64,000 nt of DNA from Pseudarthrobacter sp. NamE2 (GCF_005796205.1 NZ_VAHN01000012.1:81090-145089), one strand, 5' to 3'; shown: positions 17,667 through 27,165, counted from the stretch's first letter. Notes: generated by a model from the sequence alone, not told the origin. A program made the numbers and translations.

Positions 17667-18217
17667 TGCAGATCCTGTCTAACTGGTCGGCTAATTTTCT
17701 CTGGGTGGCTTGTCTGCCTGCGATATCACTCAGATAGAGCCTGCGCCAAACAGATAACTGTTTCGTCCCCCCGGAACAAAATAAAACCATTCCAAAGCGT
17801 CTCCTGTGAACCCCGCATTGGCGTGAGATGACATTCCTCGGCCAATACTATGAAGTTCTTGCGCCAATCTTGATCCTTAACCCCGTAAGTACATTAACCA
17901 GGCTGGACGGGCTGATAAATCGCGCCGCACGGGCGCCATCGGTGATGGGATGAAACGGCGACTCACTAATCACTCGCGACAACCTAGGGACCGCGTGGCA
18001 TAGCCCGGGAACGTCGAATACGGAGCCCGCAACTTCCCGATGTGAAGTCCCAATCAGCCGTCCCTAGCCGACAAAGCGAGTAGAAGGAATCTTGTCCCGA
18101 TCTTGATTGACTCCTGTCTTTGCATTGCTGAAGGGCATCTATCCTGTCGATATCAGTTTCCCAGTTATTCGAACTACACCGCGGACTCATGCTTCACGGA
18201 AAGGACAACTACCCGTC
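17667..18217. other. Intergenic region, nothing recognised
   Basis: About 550 bases without a gene I can support. It carries the promoter of the OB-fold gene at its left end and presumably that of the coiled-coil gene at its right end. Short direct repeats resembling GCCAATCTTGATCC and CCCGATCTTGATTGA occur near 17859 and 18095. GC is lower than the surrounding host sequence. Confidence 0.4.
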
Positions 18218-18784
18218 GTGAAATGGAAAAAGCAAGAGCGAGAGTTGACGGACAACTATGCGCATTTCATCGAGCAATTGAACACCGCTTCGAAGAACCT
18301 TCATGCCCGTCAAGATTCGCTCGGTATGACTCTCCAAATCGCGGGCGTGCTGTTCAAACAGAACGAGCTTGGACTAAAGCTCTGGGAAGAAAGACGGACC
18401 GCGTTGGAGGAGTTGCTCAGCCAGCAAGTCTTACCTCTCAAAAAGGCAGACTCTTTGCGGGAGTTGTATGAGGTCGCCAATCAGATGGAATCGACGTTCA
18501 AGCTTCGCACGCAGCGAATCCGAGAGAAACAGTTCGCAGTAGCGGCCAACTTTGATGAGATCGATAAGTCTCTTGTCGAGTTGGACAGAAGCAAGATCAA
18601 ACTCCATACATCGCGTATGCAGTCACGCGATCATGAGTACCTCAATAAGGTCGTAGCCGACTTGTCCGGAACAGTTCAGCTTGCGGCCCCCTCCTCAACA
18701 GACCCAAGCCTCCGGGAAGATCTTAACGATGCTAAGAGAGCCATCAAGTTGGCCGAAGCGCTGCTGGAACTGAAGGAAAAGTGA
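18218..18784 (+). CDS. Coiled-coil protein of unknown function
   Basis: No family is recognised. From the GTG at 18218, preceded by GGAAAGGAC, the product has 188 residues and is strongly helical and charged: EQLNTASKNLHARQDSLG, then KLWEERRTALEELLSQQVLP, then KTQRIREKQF-like heptads and a closing AIKLAEALLELKEK. No signal peptide or membrane segment is present. An upstream in-frame ATG at 18107 would add residues that look non-coding. Six bases after its stop a gene for a small membrane protein begins, so the two form an operon. Composition is AT-richer than the neighbours, which suggests acquired DNA. Confidence 0.65.
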   Translation: MKWKKQERELTDNYAHFIEQLNTASKNLHARQDSLGMTLQIAGVLFKQNELGLKLWEERRTALEELLSQQVLPLKKADSLRELYEVANQMESTFKLRTQRIREKQFAVAANFDEIDKSLVELDRSKIKLHTSRMQSRDHEYLNKVVADLSGTVQLAAPSSTDPSLREDLNDAKRAIKLAEALLELKEK

Positions 18785-18790
18785 CTCGCT

Positions 18791-19348
18791 ATGCAACCAT
18801 CATCGGACAGCGTGGTTATCCGGACCTTCACATCAGGGCAGTGGGATGGCCTCAGCAATCCAAGACCTGTGAATGTCTTCGCAGCGATGGACGGAAAGGG
18901 CTTGTGCATCGGCTTCGTTGTCTTCGCCATATTCGCGAACCTCGCCGGTTTCTGGCTCGCGCTCTTGGTCTTCGCTGTTATAGCCGTAATTGTCGCTATA
19001 AATAGGACCAGGGGAAGCCTCTCCCCCCAACAGCATTTTGTGAACGCCCTTCTGGCGGATGTGAATGACACCCTTGTCGAACTTACTGGCAACAGGGAGG
19101 CCATATTATCCGTGACCGACCTAGTGGCCTTGCGGCAATCCGGCTACGGTATGCCGATAACCGTCAATGGTGTCTCGGGACTGTCTCTTAGCGTTGTCAG
19201 CGACGCGCCACGGCAAGAACACCTGGCCGCCATAGCAAGGGTCAGTGACAGAGTCTGGACAACACAAGTCGTAGTTAGCGCTAGCGCACCCGACTATGGA
19301 ACCGCCAGTTTCGATCGGCTACTTATGGCGACCGTGGCCACCGACTGA
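18791..19348 (+). CDS. Small membrane protein of unknown function, paired with the coiled-coil gene
   Basis: The 185-residue product has two adjacent hydrophobic helices (CIGFVVFAIFANLAGFWLAL and LLVFAVIAVIVAI, residues 38-70), probably a hairpin. A soluble C-terminal domain of about 110 residues follows with no recognised motif. It follows the coiled-coil gene by six bases. The pairing of a soluble coiled-coil protein with a membrane hairpin protein, in a low-GC patch right after an active insertion sequence, is reminiscent of two-gene accessory modules, but nothing shows what it does. Confidence 0.65.
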   Translation: MQPSSDSVVIRTFTSGQWDGLSNPRPVNVFAAMDGKGLCIGFVVFAIFANLAGFWLALLVFAVIAVIVAINRTRGSLSPQQHFVNALLADVNDTLVELTGNREAILSVTDLVALRQSGYGMPITVNGVSGLSLSVVSDAPRQEHLAAIARVSDRVWTTQVVVSASAPDYGTASFDRLLMATVATD

Positions 19349-19562
19349 CGGCCTTCAGACTCGCATACCAAGATGCAGGGTCGGCCCTGCAGCGTTTCGG
19401 TTCGGCCACATGGACTCGTCTGCCCACGAAGCAGTCGGATGGCCAGGTGGGTCAGGGACAACTACCCCAATATTGACGTCGGCGGATAGCGGCCGGTCCC
19501 GCCGTCGTACTCATGGACATCGGCATCTGTTGAGGTGCGATCCAGCAGGATTACTATGAGCC

Positions 19563-20276
19563 ATGCCCGTGACCGGCCGAGCCGTCTCCGCCACGGTGCT
19601 GCTCTTCATAGGGGCAGGCCTGGCTCTGCTGGCCGTGCTGGTCCACTACGAATTCATGCGGATCTACGGCGATGTCACCGGCACCGCGTTCGAGGGACTC
19701 ACCTGGGGGCTCACGGCCGGCCCCTCAGGACTGGGACTCAGTCTGGTGGCGGTGGTTACCATAAGCGCCTTCATGCTCTCCACGCGACGGTGGATGCGGC
19801 TGACGGCCGTGGCCATCCCTGTCCTCATGCTGGCCGGGATGTTCGCTGTAACCCCCTCCGCACTAGGGCAGCGGCTTGAGACGCAATACGTCTCAAGTCC
19901 GCAGTGCGTGATCGAGGGCACCCAGGAGCCCATGGCCAGCGCGGATCGTGAGGCCCAGCAGGTGTTCGATTCGATCAGCCATATCGGCCATTTCAGTGGT
20001 GGCGGCATTGGCGGTGTCGGCGGCTGTACCCGCGGGTTCAAGCTCTCAGGAGACGCCGATGTGTTGGAGCACTATCGCGGAGCGCTAGCAGCGGCGGGCT
20101 GGGAAGTGGTCGAGGATGACGGGCGCCAACTGCGGGCACACCTCAATGGCCGGGCCTTCGCTGTGATGCCCTGCCCAGGAGGCGGTGTCATCTGGGCAGG
20201 AAGCGAGGACGACTCCTCATTCGGACAGGGAAGGCCTGAGTTCGCGAACACGGAAATTTGTCCGCACGACCTCTAA
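19563..20276 (+). CDS. Membrane protein of unknown function
   Basis: The 237-residue protein has three predicted transmembrane helices in its first 110 residues (LLFIGAGLALLAVLVHYEF, LGLSLVAVVTISAFML and a third at AIPVLMLAGMFAV). A soluble extracytoplasmic domain follows with two cysteines (CVIEG, GGCTRGF) and a glycine run HFSGGGIGGVGG. The last 60 residues have a small alpha/beta look (YRGALAAAGWEVVEDDGRQL), like domains found in actinobacterial lipoproteins. No family is recognised. It stands alone with a 214-base upstream gap. Confidence 0.65.
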   Translation: MPVTGRAVSATVLLFIGAGLALLAVLVHYEFMRIYGDVTGTAFEGLTWGLTAGPSGLGLSLVAVVTISAFMLSTRRWMRLTAVAIPVLMLAGMFAVTPSALGQRLETQYVSSPQCVIEGTQEPMASADREAQQVFDSISHIGHFSGGGIGGVGGCTRGFKLSGDADVLEHYRGALAAAGWEVVEDDGRQLRAHLNGRAFAVMPCPGGGVIWAGSEDDSSFGQGRPEFANTEICPHDL

Positions 20277-20294
20277 CACCGGCGTCTACCGGCG

Positions 20295-21563
20295 CTACCT
20301 GCCGTCACGCGTGATTTGCTCCAGGGCGAGCACGCCGGCTGCGAGACCGTTTTCGGCCCGGACGGCGGCACCCAACTCATTGGCACGGGAGGCGTAAGAG
20401 CCGGTGTGGACCAGGTCGCCGAGACGGTCGGTAAAGCCTGTGTGGAATCGCCTGGCCGGTAGCGGGGCAGGTCCGACGCCGAGTGCATGGACCCGCGCGC
20501 CCCAGAACGGCTGGTCCGCGAGGAACGGCACCACCAGCGTCGGCCGGCCCGCCCGGATGCCCGCCGCCGTCGAGCCCGCACCTCCGTGATGAACGACTGC
20601 CGCGACCCGCGGGAAGAGCCATTCGTGGGGTGCGCCCTCCAGGACCAGGACGTCGTCGGTCCCTGACTCGCCCGGAGCGATGCCGCCCCACCCGGTCGCC
20701 ACAATTCCGCGTAGGCCATGAGCACGCAGCGCGGCCAGGATAATCTCCCGGCGCTCGTCCGCTCCCTTGCCGAAGCCCATGGAGCCGAACCCGATATAGA
20801 CCGGAGGCTCGCCCGCTGCGAGGAAGTCCACCAGCTGCGCGGGCGGATCCCAGCCGTCGTCGCTGTGATCCAGGAACCAGTAGCCGGTGACGTGGGCCGA
20901 CGGAGGGTAGTCGTCGGGGACAGGAACAACGTGCCTGCTGTACGGGTACAGGACGTGGACGGGGCTGCCGTCCGGATTCCGGAGCGGATCGGTGAGGCGG
21001 CGGATGCGCCCCAGGCCGATCCCGCGTCGGAAGTCGTTGATCATGCCGCCGTACATGGCCCCACTCATCCGGCGCAGCCCGTAGGACGCCCGGTTGCCCA
21101 GCGCCCCGAAAGAGGCGCCGCCGAAGAACGGCATGGCGTGCGCGCGCGTCGGGGTAAAGAACGGCAACGGGAGGGAAAGGACGCCGGGCACCCCCAGCGC
21201 TTCGGCGATATGCGGCCCGGCAAGACACTTGGGATGGTATACGACGACGTCGGGTTGCGCCGCCTAGGCGGCGGCCCAGCATTCCGCGTTCAACTCACGC
21301 ATCGCGGAGGTCATAATCCTCAGTGTTCGCAATGCATCCCTGGGACCGCTCAGCTCGGGCATGACCTCCTGGACCAGGCGCAACATCGTGGAGCCGGCCG
21401 GTTGGTGGGTGATGGTTCCGGGACCGGCGTGCGGCACCAGCTCCGCAAACCCTTCAGGAACAGCGAGGGTGACATCATGGCCTGCACGGGCAAGCTCGCC
21501 GGCGAGGGCGGCGTAAGGCTGAACATCGCCGCGGGTTCCGAAAGACATGATCAAGACATGCAT
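20295..21563 (-). pseudogene. MGT/UGT-type glycosyltransferase interrupted by an amber codon
   Basis: The frame from 21563 to 20295 is one glycosyltransferase with a single in-frame TAG at 21267-21269. The N-terminal part begins MHVLIMSFGTRGDVQPYAAL, the glycosyltransferase family 28/UGT donor-fold opening. The rest contains IGFGSMGFG and the nucleotide-sugar signature VVHHGGAGSTAAGIRAGRP followed by FLADQPFWG. Without the stop the length (422) is normal for sterol or macrolide glucosyltransferases. The amber lies in an Ala-rich stretch (ECWAAA-stop-AAQPDVV), and no frameshift is needed. It could be a true pseudogene, a recent mutation or a read error. GTP/UDP-sugar and acceptor are unknown. 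Confidence 0.85.
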
Positions 21564-21664
21564 GGCAGTCTCCTCCAGACGGGCTCCGATGCCGCCCTAA
21601 GGCAGGGCGGCATCGCCGCCGACCAGGCTTCCCGGCACTCCATTTGGGATGTTACACCGTCAAT

Positions 21665-21808
21665 TCAGGATGCCCGGCGGAATTCTCCGGGGCGGAGCTG
21701 GAGATGGAACGGCAGCGGCAGCTGGATCGGCTTGTCGCCGATGGGCTCGTCGAGCAACTCGTTGATGGAGCTCTGCCCTTCCAGCTCGCCGTTCCGCTTA
21801 GTGCCCAT
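21665..21808 (-). CDS. Possible 47-residue small protein
   Basis: An open frame starting MGTKRNGELEGQSSINELLD and ending PGEFRRAS lies upstream of the broken glycosyltransferase on the same strand. An AAGG element sits about 8 bases before the ATG. It is hydrophilic with no membrane segment. The coding call rests on the clean start, the ribosome binding site and natural-looking composition. It was found by reading the gap, and I know no homologue. It could also be chance. Confidence 0.35.
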   Translation of the reverse strand: MGTKRNGELEGQSSINELLDEPIGDKPIQLPLPFHLQLRPGEFRRAS

Positions 21809-21985
21809 GAACCGACCTTAAGGGCGCCACAGCCTGACCCGCTTTCGTGACACGGGCTTCTGGCCTGTTCAGGAACGGAGGCGGGCGCCGCCGTCGTACG
21901 CTCCCGCGGCTAGCCCGGCCGTGCGATACACCACTTTGCCCCGGGATTCGGAATAGCGCAGCATGCCTGTGCCATTGTGAAAGGC

Positions 21986-22915
21986 ATGAAGGCAATCACT
22001 TACAGCTCATACGGAAACCCCGATGTCCTCGAATTCGGCGACCAGCCAATGCCGAAGGTTGGGCCGGGAATGGTCCTGATCAAAGTCAAGGCAGCCGCGG
22101 TGAACCCGGTGGACTGGAAAATCATGGCTGGGTACCTGGATGCCGTCATGGATCTGCAGTTTCCCGCCATCCCCGGCTGGGATGTGGCAGGGGTTGTGGA
22201 CTCGGTGGGGATTGACGTCCGGCAGTTCCAGCCGGGCGACGAGGTCATCGCCTACGGCCGCAAGGACTACGTCCACGGCGGAAGCTTTGCCGAGTACATC
22301 GCGCTGCCGGAGCGGCTCCTGGCCCGCAAGCCTGCCTCGCTCGGGTGGAACGAATCGGCGGGCCTGCCGCTGGCCGGCCTGACCGCCTACCAGGTGCTCA
22401 ACCGACTGGGCCTGAAGTCCGGCGAAACTGTCCTGATCCACGGAGGTGCCGGAGGCGTGGGCTCCTTGGGCATCCAGATCGGTGTGGCCCTTGGTGCCAA
22501 TGTCATTGCCACTGCCTCCGAGAAGAACCACGAGTTCCTCCGCTCCCTGGGAGCGGAGCCGGTCGCCTACGGGGACGGGCTCGCTGAGCGTGTCCGCGCC
22601 CTGCGTCCTGACGGCGTGGAGGTCGTTGCCGACTTCGTAGGCGGAAACCTCGCGGCGACGCTGGCCGTGCTGGCCGGAGGAGGCCGGCATGCCTCGATCG
22701 CCGACAGTGCAGTGGAAGAGCATGGTGGCGACTGGATGTGGGTCAAGCCGGTGGGAGCCGATCTGCAGGAACTGGCCGACCTGGTGGACAACCGGAACAT
22801 GCGCGTGGAAGTTGCCGAGGTCTTTCCGCTGGAAAAAGCCGCTGACGCTTTCCGGTCCAACATGGAAGGGCATACCCGCGGCAAGATCGTGGTTGCCGTA
22901 GACCAGGATTCCTGA
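21986..22915 (+). CDS. NADP-dependent quinone oxidoreductase-type MDR protein
   Basis: The product (309 residues from the ATG at 21986) is a zinc-free medium-chain dehydrogenase/reductase. It has the GroES-like N-terminus MKAITYSSYGNPDVL, VNPVDWKI, and GWDVAGVVDSVG. The Rossmann nucleotide site is IHGGAGGVGSLGIQ, and it ends with the usual HTRGKIVV. Cys/His zinc ligands are absent, as in the quinone oxidoreductase branch. Such enzymes reduce quinones or enones with NADPH. A GTG at 21977 is an alternative start. It is a single gene ending in a strong hairpin. Confidence 0.85.
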   Translation: MKAITYSSYGNPDVLEFGDQPMPKVGPGMVLIKVKAAAVNPVDWKIMAGYLDAVMDLQFPAIPGWDVAGVVDSVGIDVRQFQPGDEVIAYGRKDYVHGGSFAEYIALPERLLARKPASLGWNESAGLPLAGLTAYQVLNRLGLKSGETVLIHGGAGGVGSLGIQIGVALGANVIATASEKNHEFLRSLGAEPVAYGDGLAERVRALRPDGVEVVADFVGGNLAATLAVLAGGGRHASIADSAVEEHGGDWMWVKPVGADLQELADLVDNRNMRVEVAEVFPLEKAADAFRSNMEGHTRGKIVVAVDQDS

Positions 22916-22932
22916 TCCAGGCAGCTGGCTGA

Positions 22933-22964
22933 CTAAGGCTCCGTTCCCCGCAACGGAGCCTTAG
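22933..22964. terminator. Perfect 13-bp hairpin between convergent genes
   Basis: CTAAGGCTCCGTT and AACGGAGCCTTAG pair perfectly around a CCCCGC loop, 17 bases after the oxidoreductase stop and 42 bases before the end of the convergent membrane-protein gene. There is no long T-run, which is common for actinobacterial terminators. It probably works in both directions. Confidence 0.8.
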
Positions 22965-23005
22965 CCGTGTAGAGGGGGTCCACACTCCAGGGACATGGAA
23001 CTCCG

Positions 23006-23701
23006 CTATCCGTGGGTGACCGCAGCGCCCACTAAACCGAAGAAAGTCCCGGCCGCCAGGGCAATGAGGGCACGCTGCCGAATGGGATACAGCCAGCGCA
23101 CTGCGAACACGGCCACTGCCATAATCACGCCGTTGACAACGCTCAGGATGACGGCGATCCATTCGGTTCCGGTGGCCACCCCGAAACCTCCGCCGCTGCA
23201 ACCGCTGATCCCGCACCACGCAAAACTCGCCACCATCCATTGCGGAAGACTCAGCAGCACTGCCAGCGGCACGGTCCACCAGAGCTTCCTGGCGTCCGGC
23301 GTCACCCCACGTAGCCTCACCCCCGGATGCCGGGCCGAGGCGTCCGGGATGGGGGTCGAGCCCGGTGCACGCTTCCGTGCACTGCGGACAACCCACCGGA
23401 AGAAACCCGCGTTGACCACCGCAAGGAGGAGGTACCCGGAATAGTAGAGGACCGCCGTCGGCATCGGTCCTCCCCCGGAGTCAAAAGTCCCGATGACGAA
23501 ATACGCAGCCGAAACTGGCAGCGTCAGAACCACCATGGCGAGCGTCACGCCCTCCTTGAACCTCGCATCCCAGCCCATTCCGACGGTTCCGGCCAAAAGC
23601 GACGTGACAACAACAGCAGATGTCACCAACACATAGGCGACCATCGCAATTCTGGCCCAGCGCGGCTGGGCCGATTCATTCGGCTGAGATCTTCCCCGCA
23701 C
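23006..23701 (-). CDS. Polytopic membrane protein of unknown function
   Basis: The 231-residue protein has about six hydrophobic helices (IAMVAYVLVTSAVVVTSLLA, TLAMVVLTLPVSAAYFVIG, VLYYSGYLLLAVVNAGFF, VPLAVLLSLPQWMVASFAW, EWIAVILSVVNGVIMAVAVF and a last one at LIALAAGTFFGLVGA). A loop CGISGCSGGGFG has two cysteines. No transporter or enzyme signature is visible. It is transcribed toward the hairpin at 22933 and lies just downstream of a beta-propeller surface protein gene on the same strand. Confidence 0.65.
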   Translation of the reverse strand: MRGRSQPNESAQPRWARIAMVAYVLVTSAVVVTSLLAGTVGMGWDARFKEGVTLAMVVLTLPVSAAYFVIGTFDSGGGPMPTAVLYYSGYLLLAVVNAGFFRWVVRSARKRAPGSTPIPDASARHPGVRLRGVTPDARKLWWTVPLAVLLSLPQWMVASFAWCGISGCSGGGFGVATGTEWIAVILSVVNGVIMAVAVFAVRWLYPIRQRALIALAAGTFFGLVGAAVTHG

Positions 23702-23784
23702 AATGCTCCCCTTGTCGTTCCACCCATCGCTTTGATAGCCGCACGCTAACAGCCGACGGCGGACGCCGCCGCTGTGGGCGGACC

Positions 23785-25005
23785 CTACTCGAAAGTCCAG
23801 GCCTCAGGGCTGTCCGCACCGGCGACCTTCCTGCGCCGGCGCAGCACCGCAACAAGGAAAACGGCGCCAGTCAGGAGCACAACACCCGAGCCGGCGGCGA
23901 CGGCCGGAATTGCCAGGTCGAAGGAACCCTGGGCGACGGCCTCGCCGTTTGACCCGCCGCCGTCGGCTGCTGCAGGCTCTTCCCCAACGGTGGCGCGCGC
24001 CGCAACAGCCCCGGCCGATCCGCTATCGAGCACCGTCAAAGACTTGCCGCCCCTGTTCACCACCACCACGGAACCGTCGCCCCGCTCCACCATCCTGCCG
24101 GGATCGTCACCCGTGGCCATGGTTTCCGCGGCAGCCGCCGCTCCGGCCGGAATCACCGAGACTGTATCGTCCAGGCTGTTGGTCACGTACACCGTCCCGT
24201 CGGCAGCGGCCAGCACCTCCTGCGGAGCCTCGCCCACTGGAATCCGCCGTGCCACTGTCGTCCCGCCGGGCTCGATGACAGCGACGTCGTTCGTCAGGAT
24301 GTTGGCCACATAGACGGTCCCGTCGGGAGCTGCCGCAATCCCGTGCGGATGGGCCTTCGCCCCTACCTCGATGCTGTGCGACGGTGATGGTGCACCGGGC
24401 GGAATCACGGTGACAGTGCCGGCAAGCTGGTTGGTGGCGTAGGCTGTCCCGTCCTTGGCCAGGACTACCTCTATGGGATAGGGCCCGGCCTGGATGGTCC
24501 GGTGCACCCATGCGTCGCCCGGCTTCACCACTGACACCGAGTCCTCGGCCGGATCGACCACGTAGAGCGAGCCCTGCGGCCCCACCGTCAGCCAGTGCGT
24601 GCCGGCAGACACCTTCATCACCAGGGACACTTCACCCGCGCCTGGCGCCACCACACCAATTTCGGACTGCGCGCCATCGCTCTGCGCCACGTACAACGTC
24701 CCGTCCGGCGTCACGGCCAGCGAGGTTGGGAAGCCCCCGGTCTTGATGGTGCGTGACGGCATGGTCTCTCCCGGCCGGTACACGCTGACGGCGCCGTCCC
24801 AGCCATAGTCGCTGACATACAGCGTGCCGTCCGGCCCCGTCGCAACGCCCAGCGGCTGACCGGCCACGTGGATGACCTTTGCGTCCGCGGCGGACGCTGG
24901 GACGGCCACGACGGCGGTGGCCAGTGAGAGCGCGACGCCGGCGAGCAGCACCCGCTGAACGGCTGGAAGTGGCGAGGCACGCCGGCGTGGTGGCTTGGAT
25001 GTCAT
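23785..25005 (-). CDS. Secreted, membrane-anchored YVTN/NHL beta-propeller protein
   Basis: The 406-residue protein has a signal peptide (LLAGVALSLATAVVAVPASA) and about seven blades with the recurring pattern PxGVAxxPDGTLYVxN. Examples are GVATGPDGTLYVSDYGW, SLAVTPDGTLYVAQSD and GIAAAPDGTVYVANILTNDV. A Gly/Ala-rich linker, a transmembrane helix (VLLTGAVFLVAVL) and a basic tail complete it. This layout displays a propeller on the cell surface, typically for protein or glycan contacts rather than catalysis. It is alone on its strand apart from the membrane-protein gene downstream. The function is inferred from fold only. Confidence 0.82.
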   Translation of the reverse strand: MTSKPPRRRASPLPAVQRVLLAGVALSLATAVVAVPASAADAKVIHVAGQPLGVATGPDGTLYVSDYGWDGAVSVYRPGETMPSRTIKTGGFPTSLAVTPDGTLYVAQSDGAQSEIGVVAPGAGEVSLVMKVSAGTHWLTVGPQGSLYVVDPAEDSVSVVKPGDAWVHRTIQAGPYPIEVVLAKDGTAYATNQLAGTVTVIPPGAPSPSHSIEVGAKAHPHGIAAAPDGTVYVANILTNDVAVIEPGGTTVARRIPVGEAPQEVLAAADGTVYVTNSLDDTVSVIPAGAAAAAETMATGDDPGRMVERGDGSVVVVNRGGKSLTVLDSGSAGAVAARATVGEEPAAADGGGSNGEAVAQGSFDLAIPAVAAGSGVVLLTGAVFLVAVLRRRRKVAGADSPEAWTFE

Positions 25006-25107
25006 TAATATTCCCCCAGAATCCTGCCGACCCCCTCGGCAATCCTCCGATCCTACCGGCCTACCGGCGGAGCCATGTGTTGCCGCATAGAGCTATAGTC
25101 TTTGCCG

Positions 25108-25956
25108 ATGGGCAGTTGGAACGAAAGGCAGCGGACAATCCGTTCCAACGGGGCGGACCTGGCGGTCTTTGAGTACGGGTTGGACCCGGCAGCCGATATT
25201 CCTGTCCTGCTTCTGGTCCATGGCTACCCGGACGACCACCGCTTATACCTTCCGCTCATCCGCGAACTGGCGGAAACATTCCACATCATCGCTTATGACA
25301 CCCGCAACGCCGGATCATCGTGTGTCACGGACAAGCTGGGGAGCTTTGTGCTGCAGGCCCTGGTGGATGACCTGTATGCGGTTCTGGCGGCCACGACCGC
25401 CTCACCCGTTCACCTCGTGGGCCACGACTGGGGGTCCATCCAGGGCTGGGCAGCAGTCCAGGACCCACGTGCCGCCGGAAGGATCAGCCGCTTCACGAGC
25501 GTGTCCGGGCCGGACCTGCAGCACTTTTCCCGGTGGATACGCGAAAGGCTGCGGCACCCGCGGGGCTGGTCCCAGCTGTTGGGACAACTCCTGCGCAGCT
25601 CCTATGTGGCCGTGTTCCAGATTCCCCTGCTGCCCGAGGTGCTCTGGCGCTTTTTCCTCACCCGCTCCTACGAGCGTGCCACCGGGCGCGCCGTAGGCAA
25701 CAATCCCGTCCGCGGACTTGCCCTCTACCGGGCAAATTTCCGAGCCAAGCGGCGGCCTCCGGGTCGGGTGTCGATTCCCGTCCACGTGATCGTCCCGGTC
25801 AGGGACCCATTCGTCTCCCCAAGCCTGACCGACGGTCTGAATGACTGGGTTCCCAGGCTCTCGGTGACGAAAGTAAGGGCCGGGCACTGGTGGCCGACGA
25901 CCCACGCCTCGGCCTTCGCGAAGCTACTGCGGAAAGAACACAACAAAGAGTTCTAA
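25108..25956 (+). CDS. Alpha/beta hydrolase, epoxide hydrolase/haloalkane dehalogenase type
   Basis: From the ATG at 25108 the product has 282 residues. The oxyanion-hole motif is HGYPDD (39-44), the nucleophile elbow is VGHDWGS with Asp107 in place of Ser, and the catalytic histidine is in AGHWWPTTH near the end. An Asp nucleophile marks the epoxide hydrolase/dehalogenase branch, and the sequence recalls the hydrolase domain of mycobacterial EphD. The cap region (WIRERLRHPRGW onward) is of normal size. Substrate is unknown. A TTG at 25102 is an alternative start. It is a single gene upstream of a secreted phosphodiesterase. Confidence 0.82.
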   Translation: MGSWNERQRTIRSNGADLAVFEYGLDPAADIPVLLLVHGYPDDHRLYLPLIRELAETFHIIAYDTRNAGSSCVTDKLGSFVLQALVDDLYAVLAATTASPVHLVGHDWGSIQGWAAVQDPRAAGRISRFTSVSGPDLQHFSRWIRERLRHPRGWSQLLGQLLRSSYVAVFQIPLLPEVLWRFFLTRSYERATGRAVGNNPVRGLALYRANFRAKRRPPGRVSIPVHVIVPVRDPFVSPSLTDGLNDWVPRLSVTKVRAGHWWPTTHASAFAKLLRKEHNKEF

Positions 25957-26100
25957 ACAGCAAGGCCGCGGATACATTCCGCACCACCCGCAATTCACCT
26001 CCGCTCCAACTCCCGGCACCACAACCGCAACCTGCCCTCCCTAGCGTTGACGGGTCACCGGCCCAGAGGCCGCCCCGTTTCTTGCTGGAGGAAACCACCC

Positions 26101-27165
26101 ATGCGCACAGTCCTGACCGCAGCGGCAGCCGCCGCCCTTATCGCCGCCATGGCGAGCCCCGCCGTCGCAAGCTCGGAGACCGAAGCCGGCACGCCGTCGA
26201 ACGCTGCCGGCGCCGCCACCTCGGGGCTGAAGGTGAACGAGCGCAACGGCTCCTTCGACCTGCAGAGCCACCGCGGCGGCCGCGGCGAATGGACCGAAGA
26301 GTCCCTCGCCGCCTTCAAGAACTCGCTGGCGCTGGGCGTGACCACCCTCGAACTGGACACCCACCTGACCGAGGACGGCAAGGTCATCGTCTGGCACGAC
26401 GACACCATCCAGGCCGCCAAGTGCATCGACACCGCGCCCGCCACCGCCGGCGACCCCGAGTTCCCCTACGTGGGCGACCGCGTGGCCGAGCTGTCCCTGG
26501 CCCAGATCAAAACCCTCAACTGCGGCTACGTGCAACTGCCCGGCTACCCGGAGCAGGACGTCATCGAGGGCAACCGGATCGCCGAGCTTAAGGACGTCTA
26601 CCAGCTGGTCCGCGACGCCGGCGCCGCCAAGGTCCGCTTCAACGTCGAAACCAAGGTCGAGTCCAGCCAGGTCGGCGGCGCCGGCATGGAATCGCTCACC
26701 CGCGCCGTCGTCACCGAGATCCAGGCCTCCGGCATGGCCGCCCGCACCACCCTGCAGTCCTTCGACTGGTCCTCGCTGAACCTCACCAAGGAACTCGCCC
26801 CGGAGCTGCCGCTCGTCGCGCTCTCCAGCGGCGACGCGTGGATGGGCGTCGGCCAGCCCGGTGCCAGCCGCAACCTGGGTGGCATCGACATCGACGACTA
26901 CGACGGCTCCCTCCCCAAGGCGGCAGCCGCCCAGGGGTACGACGTCATCTCCCCCACGTTCCGCTCCGTCACCCCGGAGATGATCGCCGAAGCGCACGAG
27001 CTGGGCCTGCCCGTCATTCCCTGGACCGTGAACACCACCGCCGACATGGAACGCCTTATGGACCTCGGCGTGGACGGCATCATCACCGACTACCCCACCC
27101 GCCTGCGCACCCTCGTGGAGGAACGCGGGCTGAAGCTGCCAAAGGCTTATGAGGTGAAGGGGTAA
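26101..27165 (+). CDS. Secreted glycerophosphodiester phosphodiesterase
   Basis: The ATG at 26101 has a strong site GCTGGAGGAAAC and opens a signal peptide (LTAAAAAALIAAMASPAVAS). The mature TIM-barrel enzyme shows the GDPD catalytic motif SHRGGRGEWTEESL (His57), the metal ligands in LELDTHLTEDG and the second histidine in VWHDD. It closes with PWTVNTTADMERLMDLGVDG and IITDYP. It should release glycerol-3-phosphate from lipid-derived diesters outside the cell. The 354-residue length is usual. The longer frame starting at 26047 includes the ribosome binding site and is not used. Confidence 0.9.
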   Translation: MRTVLTAAAAAALIAAMASPAVASSETEAGTPSNAAGAATSGLKVNERNGSFDLQSHRGGRGEWTEESLAAFKNSLALGVTTLELDTHLTEDGKVIVWHDDTIQAAKCIDTAPATAGDPEFPYVGDRVAELSLAQIKTLNCGYVQLPGYPEQDVIEGNRIAELKDVYQLVRDAGAAKVRFNVETKVESSQVGGAGMESLTRAVVTEIQASGMAARTTLQSFDWSSLNLTKELAPELPLVALSSGDAWMGVGQPGASRNLGGIDIDDYDGSLPKAAAAQGYDVISPTFRSVTPEMIAEAHELGLPVIPWTVNTTADMERLMDLGVDGIITDYPTRLRTLVEERGLKLPKAYEVKG

